DNA from: Anaerolineae bacterium
Lineage (GTDB): Bacteria; Chloroflexota; Anaerolineae; Aggregatilineales; Phototrophicaceae
Assembly: GCA_022822305.1 (NCBI GenBank)
Contig: JAJEBY010000016.1
Location: forward strand, 806,001 to 870,000
DNA: 64,000 bases
Direction: 5' to 3'
Below, one piece after another: positions 9,930 to 20,100 of this stretch; position 1 is the stretch's first letter; each line of letters opens with the position of its first letter. Below the pieces are notes generated by a model. That model did no database searches, was not told the DNA's origin, and saw nothing but the letters and a program-made list of their open reading frames with translations. A program made the translations under genes and the position numbers.

Positions 9930-11078
9930 TTAACGCCGATGAATCCAGGTCTGACGACCATCGACCCCAAACGCGATCAACAACTTGCCGGTATCGACGG
10001 AACTGACAATCAGCAAGGGCTCGTCAATATCCAGAGTTTCGCTGGGCTCCAACAGCAGCAAATCACCCAGCAATTCCGGCGCCCCCTCGATTTCGCGCGC
10101 GTTGATCAATTCGCCGTCGCGACTATCGAGCCAATAGACTTTGCCATCGCGAGCGGAGACCATGACGCGCTGTTCAAAATAAACTGGCCCGGCGCGGATG
10201 CCGCGCTCCGCCACTTGCACAGACCAAAGTTCCGCGAGATTGTTGTGACTGTCCAAGGCATGCACATAGCCGCTGAGATCAGCCAAATATACGACGCCGG
10301 TCTCATCTATGGCTGGCGCACCCCACACCCAGTTTTGAGTGTCATAAGTGTTTAGTATCACGCCGTCCAGCGAGATTTCGAAGAAGGCTCGGTTGAAGCT
10401 GCCTACATAAAGGCGGTCGTTGGCCAAGAGCGGCGTTGAAGCCACACTCCCGCCCAGGTCAACCTCCCAGATAAAGGCGCCAGAGTGCCGATCAATCGTG
10501 TACAAGGAGTGATTGACTGACGGAATGACAAGCATATCGCCAACGAGCAGCGGCTGCGCCCAAACGCCTGCGCTGGTGGGAAAAGTCCAGATCTCGCTGT
10601 AGTCCTGCTTTGAAATCGCGCTGACGCCGCCATTGAGCAGCGGAACGTAGATAATGTCGTCCGCCTCCAGCAGATTCGCAACGATCTGATCTTTGACCGG
10701 GTAGGCGCGGGATATCGTAGCGCCGATCGAATTCACTTTGAGCAGGTTGCCGTTGTAGTCGGCGATGAGCAGCGATTCTTCGTCGAGTCTGACAGGAACG
10801 CCATAAAACTGGGCGTTTTCATGCGCTGCGCCCGAAAATACCCAATTGCGCGGATTGTTTTCGCTATCGCGTATGGGCTGTCCCGAGCTGGGATCAATCA
10901 AGCGCGTCGCGACGCCATTGGAGGGATTGAGAATGGCGACCTGGTCATTGTACGCCAATGAAATGTGCTGCAGACCATTAAGCTCGATCAGTCCAATTGA
11001 CGGCCAACTGACACCCATGCGCGTGCCCACACATGATGAAAGCGTGGCCGCTAGCATGAATAGAAGGACGAACCTCAT
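9930..11078 (-). CDS. PQQ-like beta-propeller lipoprotein (BamB-like fold)
   Basis: Lipobox-like MRFVLLFMLAATLSSC; repeats such as SLYTIDRHSGAFIWEVDLGGSVASTPLLANDRLYVGSFNRAFF. Start set at MRFVLL; the upstream extension overlaps yidD. Confidence 0.75.
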   Translation of the reverse strand: MRFVLLFMLAATLSSCVGTRMGVSWPSIGLIELNGLQHISLAYNDQVAILNPSNGVATRLIDPSSGQPIRDSENNPRNWVFSGAAHENAQFYGVPVRLDEESLLIADYNGNLLKVNSIGATISRAYPVKDQIVANLLEADDIIYVPLLNGGVSAISKQDYSEIWTFPTSAGVWAQPLLVGDMLVIPSVNHSLYTIDRHSGAFIWEVDLGGSVASTPLLANDRLYVGSFNRAFFEISLDGVILNTYDTQNWVWGAPAIDETGVVYLADLSGYVHALDSHNNLAELWSVQVAERGIRAGPVYFEQRVMVSARDGKVYWLDSRDGELINAREIEGAPELLGDLLLLEPSETLDIDEPLLIVSSVDTGKLLIAFGVDGRQTWIHRR

Positions 11079-11101
11079 CTGCCGACTGGCAATTGTCGCT
11101 A

Positions 11102-11350
11102 TCAAAGGTCGCTCCTTGGCGGCACCGGATCGAATCCACCCGGATTCAAGGGATGACAACGAAATATCCTCTTCAATCCCATCCACGTTCCTTTGAACGG
11201 ACCATAGGTCTCAATCGCCTGATACGCGTAGATAGAACAGGTCGGCGTAAAACGACAGGCGTTCGGCAGCAAGGGCGATAATACCTTTTTGTATACTCGG
11301 ATTGAAGCCAAGAGAATCCGGCTAAGCACTTCGGACCCCATCCAGGACAC
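11102..11350 (-). CDS. yidD: Membrane protein insertion efficiency factor YidD
   Basis: ILLASIRVYKKVLSPLLPNACRFTPTCSIYAYQAIETYGPFKGTWMGLKRIFRCHPLNPGGFDPVP, a classic YidD signature. Confidence 0.95.
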   Translation of the reverse strand: MSWMGSEVLSRILLASIRVYKKVLSPLLPNACRFTPTCSIYAYQAIETYGPFKGTWMGLKRIFRCHPLNPGGFDPVPPRSDL

Positions 11351-11675
11351 GGGCCTCTATCAGCAGTTCAGTTAGTATACGGCGCGATGCTTCGAAAGGT
11401 TGCCCGATCAGCCGCGGACGACCGATGACCACAATGTCGAAGCCTTGACGCGCATACCTGTGCAATCGAGTCAATAGCGCTCTCAAGCGACGCTTAATTC
11501 GATTGCGCGCCACGGCGCCGCCCAGCGCTTTGCTGACGATAAATCCGTAGCGATTATGGCTACACGAGTTGGAGCGCACCGCAACCGAAAGCGCCGGATG
11601 ACGATACAGCTGGCCTTCTTGTCTCACGCGGGTAAAATCAGCGTCGCTACGAAGCCTCAAGGCGCGTTTCATCAA
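11322..11675 (-). CDS. rnpA: Ribonuclease P protein component
   Basis: LRSDADFTRVRQEG...NRYGFIVSKALGGAVARNRIKRRLRALLTRL. Start is TTG at 11675 or ATG at 11672. Confidence 0.93.
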   Translation of the reverse strand: MMKRALRLRSDADFTRVRQEGQLYRHPALSVAVRSNSCSHNRYGFIVSKALGGAVARNRIKRRLRALLTRLHRYARQGFDIVVIGRPRLIGQPFEASRRILTELLIEARVLDGVRSA

Positions 11676-11855
11676 TTATCCGGCGTTCCAATTGACTTTC
11701 TTGACGTGGACTGGCGTCACAGCGAGTAGATGCCGGCCCCGCCGGCGCCTCGCTTTGAGAACGCGCCGCCCGTTGCTGGTGCTCATGCGCTTGCGGAATC
11801 CATGCACGCGTTTGCGGCGACGCACCTTGGGCTGCCAGGTTCGTTTGGTAGACAT
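11676..11855 (-). CDS. rpmH: 50S ribosomal protein L34 (absent from the supplied ORF track)
   Basis: Reverse complement translates to [59 protein letters not shown]; stop at 11676-11678 abuts rnpA. Confidence 0.96.
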   Translation of the reverse strand: MSTKRTWQPKVRRRKRVHGFRKRMSTSNGRRVLKARRRRGRHLLAVTPVHVKKVNWNAG

Positions 11856-11898
11856 CGTTTGCGCCTTCGATTCTTAATCGTTCAAACCACAAGCGGTG

Positions 11899-11927
11899 AG
11901 TATAGTAGAGCATGAGATTCCGGTCAA
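11899..11927 (-). promoter_or_regulatory. Predicted sigma-70-type promoter of rpmH
   Basis: On the minus strand: TTGACC-N17-TATACT, upstream of the rpmH ATG. Confidence 0.7.
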
Positions 11928-12165
11928 CCGTTGCTTCCCAAAACATTCGCGATGCAGCGCTTTCACTTGCCTTTAAATGCGACCTGGCTGGATTGCCTTT
12001 GAGCCGGCAAGTTTGTTGGCTGGCTGCATGCCGCAGTTTCATTGAAGATTCCACCAAGTTGCGCTTGACGAATAGCGCTCAATTACAGTAGGATTTCTGG
12101 TGCATGCCTTTCAAAGAAGTGATTTCAGTTCCGTCACCATCAATCGTGCTGTCGATCGGAGGACT

Positions 12166-13749
12166 ATGACCCTGCTACCTGCGCAACACTGGGCTTACAG
12201 TTTCTCCATCGATGCCAACGAAATCGACAATATTACAAACCTCCTCCTAGATAAAGAAACACCACTATCCAGCGCGGAACTCGCCACAGAGATCATTCGG
12301 CGGCGCGAACTGGATTTGCAGCATCAGCTCGAGCGACAATACAAGGGTACCAAGCTATATCGGCCGTCCGGGCGATTTGAGGTTGGAGATCGTCTGACTT
12401 TCTCTACGATGGACTTTCGCACGGCGACTGTGGTCGACCTGCGCAACGGCAGAGGCAACGGGGAGTGCGGCTTCAAGGTCGCCACTGTGGAGTTCGATGG
12501 GCACAACGCATCTCACGCAAACGCACAACGTCAATTTGCGACGGCGTACGATGGCGCCCATCCCCTCAACGAATTGGAGGCCTCTGATCATCCGCGTTCC
12601 GCTGTCCGCGATTACGCTTTGGAAGACATCCTCAAAGATCCGAACGTGACAATCATTGAGCAGGTGAACGAGGCTCTCGAAAAGAATCCGGATTTGGTAC
12701 GCCTTGCTGGATCCTGGTTTGTTCGCGAGCTGATGCTGGATGTCGATATCGGCCACTTGCATCTGGCCGAAGCTGTACTAGACATGAACGACGGCGGCCC
12801 GGTATCGCCAAACGATATATTGCGGGAGATTGGTGGCTTGGGCGATGCGCCTGTACCGTTGCAAGTCTTTTCGTTAAATCATGCCATGAATCAGGACGAC
12901 AGGTTTGACGAGGTCGGGCCGGCTGGTCAAGTGTTGTGGCATTTGCGACGCCTGTTGCCGCGTATGGTACGGCAGGTACCCAAAATACTCCAATACCTGC
13001 CCGAGCCCTACGACCGCAGCTTGCTGGACCCGGAGATGCTGCAACTGGAATACGATTTGGACGATGAGCATTCGCCTATTGAGTCAACGCCGCCCGAGGA
13101 CGAAATCAGCTTGACTCTGATATTTCCTCACCGCCGCGTGGGCACTTTGCCGATCAATTCCGAGACGCGTTATCTATTCCCCGACGCCAAGACATCGCGC
13201 ATCGCCATCACGATGGTTGACGCCTTGGACAAAGAAGAATATCCCTGCTGGGTTGTTCACGAATTTCGTTATGTTTTCGGGCTTTCCGCCTTGTATCAGA
13301 AGCATCATCTTCCGGTAGGCGCTTACGTCTATCTTAACCGCACTGACGATCCCAGCCGATTTGAAATCGAGTTTGACAATTATCGTCCGCGAACCGAATG
13401 GATTCCGCTCGTCGAACGCACGGACAATGATCAGCTTCGTTTTCACAGCGCCAAACGCGCGATCGGCGCCGATTTCGACGACATGATCATTGTCGGTGTC
13501 CATAACCTGGTGGAAGTCGACAAGCTGGGCAGAGAGATGCAGAATCGCAAGGTGCCCATTGCGCATTTGCTGCGCAACCTGGTGATGGAGTTGAGTAAGC
13601 ACAATCCGCAGAAAACAGTTCACGGAAAGGTGCTCTACAGCAACTTGAATATCTTGCGGCGCTGCCCTCCTGGTCCGGTTTTCGCCACCTTGCTCTCGCA
13701 TCCGGACTTCGAATATGTCGGCGGGAACTATTGGAAGCTCAGTGACTGA
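12166..13749 (+). CDS. Hypothetical protein; possible winged-helix/HARE-HTH-like segments at both ends
   Basis: ATG at 12166 follows CGGAGGACT (RBS). N-terminal NLLLDKETPLSSAELATEIIRR and C-terminal LLSHPDFEYVGGNYWKL look wHTH-like. No confident family. Confidence 0.7.
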   Translation: MTLLPAQHWAYSFSIDANEIDNITNLLLDKETPLSSAELATEIIRRRELDLQHQLERQYKGTKLYRPSGRFEVGDRLTFSTMDFRTATVVDLRNGRGNGECGFKVATVEFDGHNASHANAQRQFATAYDGAHPLNELEASDHPRSAVRDYALEDILKDPNVTIIEQVNEALEKNPDLVRLAGSWFVRELMLDVDIGHLHLAEAVLDMNDGGPVSPNDILREIGGLGDAPVPLQVFSLNHAMNQDDRFDEVGPAGQVLWHLRRLLPRMVRQVPKILQYLPEPYDRSLLDPEMLQLEYDLDDEHSPIESTPPEDEISLTLIFPHRRVGTLPINSETRYLFPDAKTSRIAITMVDALDKEEYPCWVVHEFRYVFGLSALYQKHHLPVGAYVYLNRTDDPSRFEIEFDNYRPRTEWIPLVERTDNDQLRFHSAKRAIGADFDDMIIVGVHNLVEVDKLGREMQNRKVPIAHLLRNLVMELSKHNPQKTVHGKVLYSNLNILRRCPPGPVFATLLSHPDFEYVGGNYWKLSD

Positions 13750-13764
13750 CCGAAAGGAACTGGG

Positions 13765-14205
13765 ATGTCGCTTTACTACCTGATAAAACCAAGCGTAGAA
13801 ACCAAATTCTATATCGACTATGAATGGTGGGATAGCAGCCGCGACGATTTGCATGTATACCTGCTCACGCATTTGACCAACGAGCAGCGATCACGACTGG
13901 ACAATTGCGATCTGCATGAGGTGTTCGACTATATCGATCCGGTGACGGGAGAAGTCTTTCAGCTGGACCAACTGGACGTAGCGCTTAGAGAATCTTCCGG
14001 TCGAGACGACTTTATCACCGAACACATAGGCCTGATCGACAGCGTGTTTCGCGCCCTGTTGGTGAATGGCAACCGGCCATTGAATGCCTTGGAATTGTCC
14101 AAGATTACCGCGCGCGCTCCGGAAACGATCCTCAAAACTATCGGCGGCATGCGCGTATATCGTGGAATACGTCCGTATCACTTGAGCAGCGGCGCCAAGG
14201 CTTAA
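13765..14205 (+). CDS. Hypothetical protein with C-terminal HTH-like region
   Basis: RBS GAAAGGAA before the ATG; NGNRPLNALELSKITARAPETILKTIGGMRVYRGIRPYHLS looks like a wHTH. Confidence 0.65.
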   Translation: MSLYYLIKPSVETKFYIDYEWWDSSRDDLHVYLLTHLTNEQRSRLDNCDLHEVFDYIDPVTGEVFQLDQLDVALRESSGRDDFITEHIGLIDSVFRALLVNGNRPLNALELSKITARAPETILKTIGGMRVYRGIRPYHLSSGAKA

Positions 14206-14208
14206 CAT

Positions 14209-14631
14209 ATGGCGCGCATCATCAACACCAACAGTCCGGGTAAACGCCGCAACGCGCACATGCGAACGATTGCTGAACTGCTTCGACTGCTCAGCCAACA
14301 GCGTGATGTCAGCGCGACCACCAAAGACATGGTCGCCTCCATCGTGCTCAACCTGCGCGCCATTTCCGGGACGGTGGAAGAATCCGTCGTGGCCTGGGAA
14401 AAGCGCGGATACTGGAAGAAGGCCGACGACTTTCAGCAGAAGTGGTGGTGGTGCGAGCTGATGGCGCCGTCAATCGAAGCGCTGATACGCGAAGAAGATT
14501 GGGATCAACTCCCCGCCGCGCTCGCGAAGCTCTTCCCGCATTGCGCTGACATAAATGTGAGCAAGATGACGCGCAAACCGGATGCCTGGCTCGGCAGCTA
14601 TGCAAAGTTGATGAACGAAAAAGTCGATTGA
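14209..14631 (+). CDS. Hypothetical protein
   Basis: Starts 3 nt after the preceding gene ends; AELLRLLSQQRDVSATTKDMVASIVLNLRAISGTVEESVVAWEKRGYWKKADDFQQKWWWCE. Confidence 0.65.
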   Translation: MARIINTNSPGKRRNAHMRTIAELLRLLSQQRDVSATTKDMVASIVLNLRAISGTVEESVVAWEKRGYWKKADDFQQKWWWCELMAPSIEALIREEDWDQLPAALAKLFPHCADINVSKMTRKPDAWLGSYAKLMNEKVD

Positions 14632-14836
14632 AGCCGGTAGCTTGCGATATCGTCCCCTCCGCCGTTGCGCATCCAGGACCGATCAAGCATCTTGATTCCG
14701 ATACACGGCGGCCGCCGGCGCAATATGGCGCTATCAACGCCGGTTTATGGGCAATCTATACAGCGCCTTGTATACTCTGTATAATGTTTCCAACGAACTT
14801 TCTCCGTTTCTGCCCAAGCGACCTCACTAATCGACC

Positions 14837-15187
14837 GTGGAAGAAGAAGCGATTGAGAGCGGCAAATCGATTGCCGAATTGCGAATCGAGCGCCTGACCT
14901 GGTTTGGCTTGGTAGCGGCGCTCATTGTCGATGGAATTCTGCCGGCCTGGCTGTCACTGCACAACGCCTTACTGCCATTCGTCGCCGGTGTCGTCCTAAT
15001 CGTGTCCGGAGTCTATCAATACCGCCAGCAATGGCGCGTCAACTTCTCGACCTGGGTGGCCGGAACTTTGATGCTGGTGATGTCAGCTTTTGGCATTTTG
15101 GAGCGACCGGATCTGGATATGTCATTTGTCGTCATCGTTCTCGTCGCCGTTGTCATCGCGATCGGCATCTTCACCGGCGAGACGTGA
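14837..15187 (+). CDS. Small multi-pass membrane protein of unknown function (GTG start)
   Basis: 116 aa with about four hydrophobic segments (LVAALIVDGILPAWLSL, LLPFVAGVVLIVSGV, WVAGTLMLVMSAFGIL, MSFVVIVLVAVVIAIGIF). Confidence 0.6.
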   Translation: MEEEAIESGKSIAELRIERLTWFGLVAALIVDGILPAWLSLHNALLPFVAGVVLIVSGVYQYRQQWRVNFSTWVAGTLMLVMSAFGILERPDLDMSFVVIVLVAVVIAIGIFTGET

Positions 15188-15221
15188 GCGGCGATCAAAT
15201 CTCTATTTGGGATATCACTCG

Positions 15222-16871
15222 ATGTTGAATCGAACCAGGACGCAAGACATTTCAGTTGAAGAAATCCGAAAACTGGCGCTGCCCTTGAGTACGCACATTG
15301 TATCTGGCGAGGGTTTGCTGGATCGGTCCGTGACCTGGACCACCGTCATTCATCCGGAAGACGATATCAGCTCCAAGGTCATTCAGAAGCGCGAGCTGAT
15401 ATTGATCGCGCCAGTCAATAATCCGCCTAAAGCCCACGGAGATACCGAAATCATACAATGGTGCGCGGAGCGAGACGTATCCGCTGTCGTCTTTTGTTCG
15501 CCGGTCAGCCCGGCTGGATTGGCCGAAGCCAAGGCGTGCAGCCTGCCGGTTCTCAGCTTGAAACGAGATACGCGAATCCGGGAAGTCGAGCGCACCATCA
15601 TTAGTTTGCTGGTAAATCGCAAGGGGCAAGTCGAGCGCCGAGGCACGCAAATCTATCGCCAGCTGACGCAGATTTCGTCGCGCAACGAAGGCATGGACGA
15701 GCTAATCGCTTCGATGGCTCGCCTAACCAAGAAGGCGGTCATCGTACATGACAAGCGGCTCCATCCGCTGTCCCACAAGATCCAGCCGGAAATCGCCGGT
15801 ATCTGGGACGATATCGAGTACTTTCTCAAGAAGCAGGATAATTTACCCGTCGAGCTGCACGATAGACACCGAGTAGTGGAGGTCGATCCTCCGGTCCTGA
15901 TGCAGTCGTTGCCCATAGCGGGATTGGCGCGGCTGGTGGCGCCAATCATCACCAATAATGTGGGACGCGGATATCTGTCGATCATTGGGCGGGATAGCGA
16001 CCTTGACGAAATTGACCAGTTGGTCTGTGAGCACGGCGCGGCGGCCTGCGCGCTGGAAATGGCGAAGCAGAAAGCGGTCAACGAAACGGAAAAACGGTTG
16101 CGCGGCACATTTCTTGATCGACTGCTGCTCGGCGATGTCAGCCAACAAGAGGCCATTCGCCAAGGGGAACGCTTCGGCCACGATATGACACAGACTCATG
16201 TGGCCTTTGTGCTGTCGTGGCGCGGAGACAATCGACATTCGCTGCGCCGGTTAGAGACCATCGTCAACACCATAATCTCTGGCCGTCAGACATCTGCGCT
16301 GGTTTGGACTCGTGAAAACGAGGGCGAAGTAGTGGTCTTCCACGCGACAGACCAGGCAGACCCTATCGATCACAGTATGGAGCTATCCAACGCCTTCAGC
16401 GGCGAGGTCAAGCGACGATTCCCACAGTCTCGCGTGGCTATTGGCTTGGGACAAGTCGCGCGAGATATCAATGGTTGGCGCAGCAGCTATCGGGATGCTG
16501 TGCAGGCAATGGAGCTGGCGGAGAGGCTTCAGACTGATTTGCCGCTCTTCATCGGCGACCTTGGCGTATACCAGCTGATTCTCAGCCTGACGGACAAGGA
16601 CAAACTCAGCGACTTCTGCGAAGACAGCCTGGGCCCGCTAATGGACTACGACATGCGCCAAAACGCCGATTTGATCAAGACCCTGGAGGCGTTCTTCAAT
16701 TGTCACGGAAATCTATCGCAGACGGCGGAGACCCTTATTGTTCATCGAAACACACTGCTGTATCGAATGAACCGCATAAACGAGATCGCAGGCATTGACC
16801 TGAATCGACCGGAAACCCGCCTCGCGATGCACCTGGCCCTCACCATTCGCCGTCTGTTGGCGCTAAGTTAG
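15222..16871 (+). CDS. PucR-family transcriptional regulator
   Basis: C-terminal LEAFFNCHGNLSQTAETLIVHRNTLLYRMNRINEIAGIDLNRPETRLAMHLAL is a PucR-type HTH. Start at MLNRTRTQD (ATG 15222). Confidence 0.88.
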   Translation: MLNRTRTQDISVEEIRKLALPLSTHIVSGEGLLDRSVTWTTVIHPEDDISSKVIQKRELILIAPVNNPPKAHGDTEIIQWCAERDVSAVVFCSPVSPAGLAEAKACSLPVLSLKRDTRIREVERTIISLLVNRKGQVERRGTQIYRQLTQISSRNEGMDELIASMARLTKKAVIVHDKRLHPLSHKIQPEIAGIWDDIEYFLKKQDNLPVELHDRHRVVEVDPPVLMQSLPIAGLARLVAPIITNNVGRGYLSIIGRDSDLDEIDQLVCEHGAAACALEMAKQKAVNETEKRLRGTFLDRLLLGDVSQQEAIRQGERFGHDMTQTHVAFVLSWRGDNRHSLRRLETIVNTIISGRQTSALVWTRENEGEVVVFHATDQADPIDHSMELSNAFSGEVKRRFPQSRVAIGLGQVARDINGWRSSYRDAVQAMELAERLQTDLPLFIGDLGVYQLILSLTDKDKLSDFCEDSLGPLMDYDMRQNADLIKTLEAFFNCHGNLSQTAETLIVHRNTLLYRMNRINEIAGIDLNRPETRLAMHLALTIRRLLALS

Positions 16872-16974
16872 ATGGTCGCCTGCATTAGTGACTGCATTAT
16901 TTCATGTAGCGGATGGACCGGCGCAAGTGCCGCCGCAGGAGACCGTGAGCATCAAACTGAGTGAATATCGAGTG

Positions 16975-17028
16975 CCTTGTATAAGTTGCACAAGGGCATG
17001 GATGATATATCCATTGCTTTTGGGCAAT
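16975..17028. promoter_or_regulatory. Three consecutive inverted repeats upstream of gltB; candidate operators
   Basis: CCTTGT-N9-ACAAGG (16975-16995), ATGGAT-N5-ATCCAT (16998-17014), ATTGC-N6-GCAAT (17013-17028), all with perfect arms. Confidence 0.45.
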
Positions 17029-17050
17029 AGAGCGAGATGAGACATGAGAC

Positions 17051-17126
17051 TATAATAAAGAGGCTGCGCTCTTTGCGAACAGATATCGCATGGTTGGTAA
17101 GGCAATCGAAGGTTTCGTGCAGCCTC
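17051..17126 (+). promoter_or_regulatory. gltB leader: -10 element plus riboswitch-like multibranched RNA fold
   Basis: TATAAT at 17051-17056; outer stem GAGGCTGC (17060-17067)/GCAGCCTC (17119-17126); inner GCGA/TCGC, GGTTG/CAATC, GAA/TTC; competing AAAGAG-GCTGCG-CTCTTT (17057-17074). Confidence 0.45.
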
Positions 17127-17174
17127 GAAAACGGTAAACTTGACAGTAGCGCATTCCTTAAGACCAGGGGATTC

Positions 17175-20100
17175 ATGATGCGACATGAAAATCATCTGAG
17201 CCACGAAGATACTTTCGCCGATCTCCATCCACTGGACAAGGACCATCGCGACGCCTGCGCGCTCATTTGCTCCGTGCGTAAAGGCGGACAAGCGACGCAT
17301 GGCAATGTCAAGCGCACGATAGAAGCGCTGACACGCATGGGCCATCGAACCGGATACATCAACGGTGAAGGCGATGGCGTCGGCGTCTTGACAGATATTC
17401 CGCGTCAGCTGTGGACAAAATGGCTGGCGGAAGCGGGATTGCGCGCATCCTTGGCCACCGATCGCAATTTCTGGGTCGCGCATGTGATGGTGCCGGCGGA
17501 CGATCGCGCGCGCGCTCAGAACATCATTGACCAGATCTGCCGACAGATCAGCGAAGTTGGTTTGCATATTCTCATTGATCGCGGCGGCCGCGTTTATCGG
17601 CAAGTATTGGGACCAAATGCCGAAAAGAACGAACCGGTATTTTGGCAGATCGCCGGCATCAACGGTCAGGTGCCGTCAGACAAGCTGGAAGCGACGCTCT
17701 TTGATTTGCAGGTTCAACTCGAGAGCGAATTGGGTGTGCACTTCCCGTCATTTTCATCACATAGCGTTGTGTACAAGGTGCAGGGCACAATCGAAATTTT
17801 GCGGCGCTACTATCCGGAGTTGCGCGACCCCGATTACGCCTCCGCCATCACCATGGGGCACGCGCGCTATAGCACCAACACCAACCCGATCTTTGAACGC
17901 GCGCAGCCTTTCTGCCTGATTGGCCATAATGGCGAGTTCAATACCATTTCCCGATTCCGCCTGGAATCCGAGATGCTCAAGATTCCCATGGTGGAAAACG
18001 GCTCGGATTCGCAGGATGTCGACAGGACGATTTACGCCCTTTGCATGCATTATGGTCTGGATTTGATCGAGGCGATGGAACACGTATTTCCGCCCTTCGA
18101 GCATGACCTCGTTCAGCACGCGCCGGAAATCCACGATATGTATGCGGAGATGCGTCAGGCTTTCGGGCCATTCGCACAAGGACCCGCGGCCGTGGCTTCG
18201 CGTTTCGGCAATCTTGCTGTATTCAGCGTCGATGCGCTAGGGCTGCGTCCGCTCTGGTTCGGCGAAACGGAAAAAGAATACTTCGTGTCGTCTGAGCGCG
18301 GCGTTTACCCGCTGGATTCAATGTCCGTCAGCCCCAAGCCAATGGCGCCGGGCGAGAAGATTGCCCTCGAGATAATCAACGGTCATTCGATCAAGGTTTA
18401 CGATTATCCGGCGATTCAGCAATACGTTTACAACAAGTATCGCGAGCGCAATCCCCTAAGCCCGACTGGGGGCAATATCTGGGTGTCCGGAAATGAGCAG
18501 GTGATTTCTCCGCCGCCGGGGAGTTATCCATTGCCACCCACCGAAGACGACGGCCGTCAACTGCAGGCCGAGAGCGCGCCCGTGGCCGTCTTGCAGAAAG
18601 CGCCCGAGCCTCGCAAAACGGCGACCAAGCTGCCGTGGTCGGATTCCCCAATCAAGGTGAATGCGGCTGTGATGGCTGGATTCGGCTGGGAACGCTACCA
18701 CGTGGAGATCGTCAATTCGCTCTCCGAAAACGGCAAGGAACCGATCGGCAGTCTTGGCTGGGACGGTCCTTTGGCGGCGCTAAGCAATCAACGGGTCAAT
18801 TTGGCGGATTACTTCAAGGAAACCATCGCGGTTGTCACTAATCCGTCGATTGATCGCGAGCGCGAACAAGCGCAGTTTTCGTCGCAAGCATTGATTGGCA
18901 CTCGACCGGAAATCGCCGTCGGCCGCGACGACAGCGGTACGTTGATTCGTCTGGAAGTCCCGCTGCTGCTGGAAGCCGTTCCAGGATTTGAAGACATCGA
19001 GGTGATTCGCAATATCGCCGCCAAATACGGCACGTTGATGATTGATGATCTGGCCGAGGTGTTTGCGGACAAAGTCAGTTTCATGTCAATGGGCTTTACC
19101 AGCGACACCACGATCGACCAGGCGCTGGAAGACTTGCAACGCCGCGCGGTAGAAGACGTTCTGGCCGGCACACAGTGCATCATCCTTGACGACAACAAAG
19201 TAGCGATGGGTGAAGAATTGTTCATCGATCCGCTATTGGCCGTTGCCGCGGTGGACAAGGCCTTGCGACAAGCGGATCATACGCCGAATCTTCGTCGTCG
19301 CGTGGGATTGATTGTGCGCTCTGGCGCCTTGCGCGATCTGCATGACCTGGCCTTGTGCATCAGCTTGGGCGCAAACGCGATTCTGCCCTATGCTATGTAC
19401 GCGGTAGGTCTGGGTCTGGCGCCGCGCGGCGGCAAAACCGTGCTCACCGACGAGCTGGTGAATACGGGTCTGGGCAATACCTTGAGAGCGATTCACGGTG
19501 GATTGCAGAAGATCACCTCGACGATTGGCTGCCATGAATTGCGCGGATACGGACACAGTTTTGGCTCGATCGGCTTGTCCAAGAATATCGCCGGTTTGCT
19601 GGGGACGCCGAATTACTTCGGTTCGACCGGTCGCGGTCTGACCTGGACGACGTTGCAAAATGACGCCGAAGAACGCGCGCAAGAATTCCGAGGCGAGGTT
19701 CGCGCGCGCTTGAAGAATCCGGAACGGTTCTATCCCAAGATGTGGAAGAAGGCAGAAGCCGTCGCTCACGGTGAGTTGGAATTCGATGAATACACCGAAA
19801 CCTTGCTCAATCTCGAGAACAAGATGCCGGTTTCAATTCGACATATCCTGGGACTCAAGGAATCGCCGACGCCGGTAAGCTCGGACTCGGTCGATATTAG
19901 CATAAAGGGTTACGACCTGCCCGTGCTGATCAGCGCCATGTCATTTGGATCGCAGGGCGAGTTGGCCTATCGCTCATATGCTGAAGCTGCGCATCGGCTG
20001 AACATCATCTGTATGAATGGCGAAGGCGGTGAAATCCACGACCTGCTGGGGAAGAACCCGAGGAATCGTGGCCAGCAAGTCGCCTCCGGGCGTTTTGGCG

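Noticed and set aside
11647-12057. 136-aa minus-strand ORF spanning rpmH
   Set aside because: Wrong frame over rpmH; the in-frame product is L34.
17037-17174. N-terminal extension of gltB from the ATG at 17037
   Set aside because: It overlaps a TATAAT -10 and stable RNA structure; the conserved amidotransferase domain begins after the ATG at 17175.
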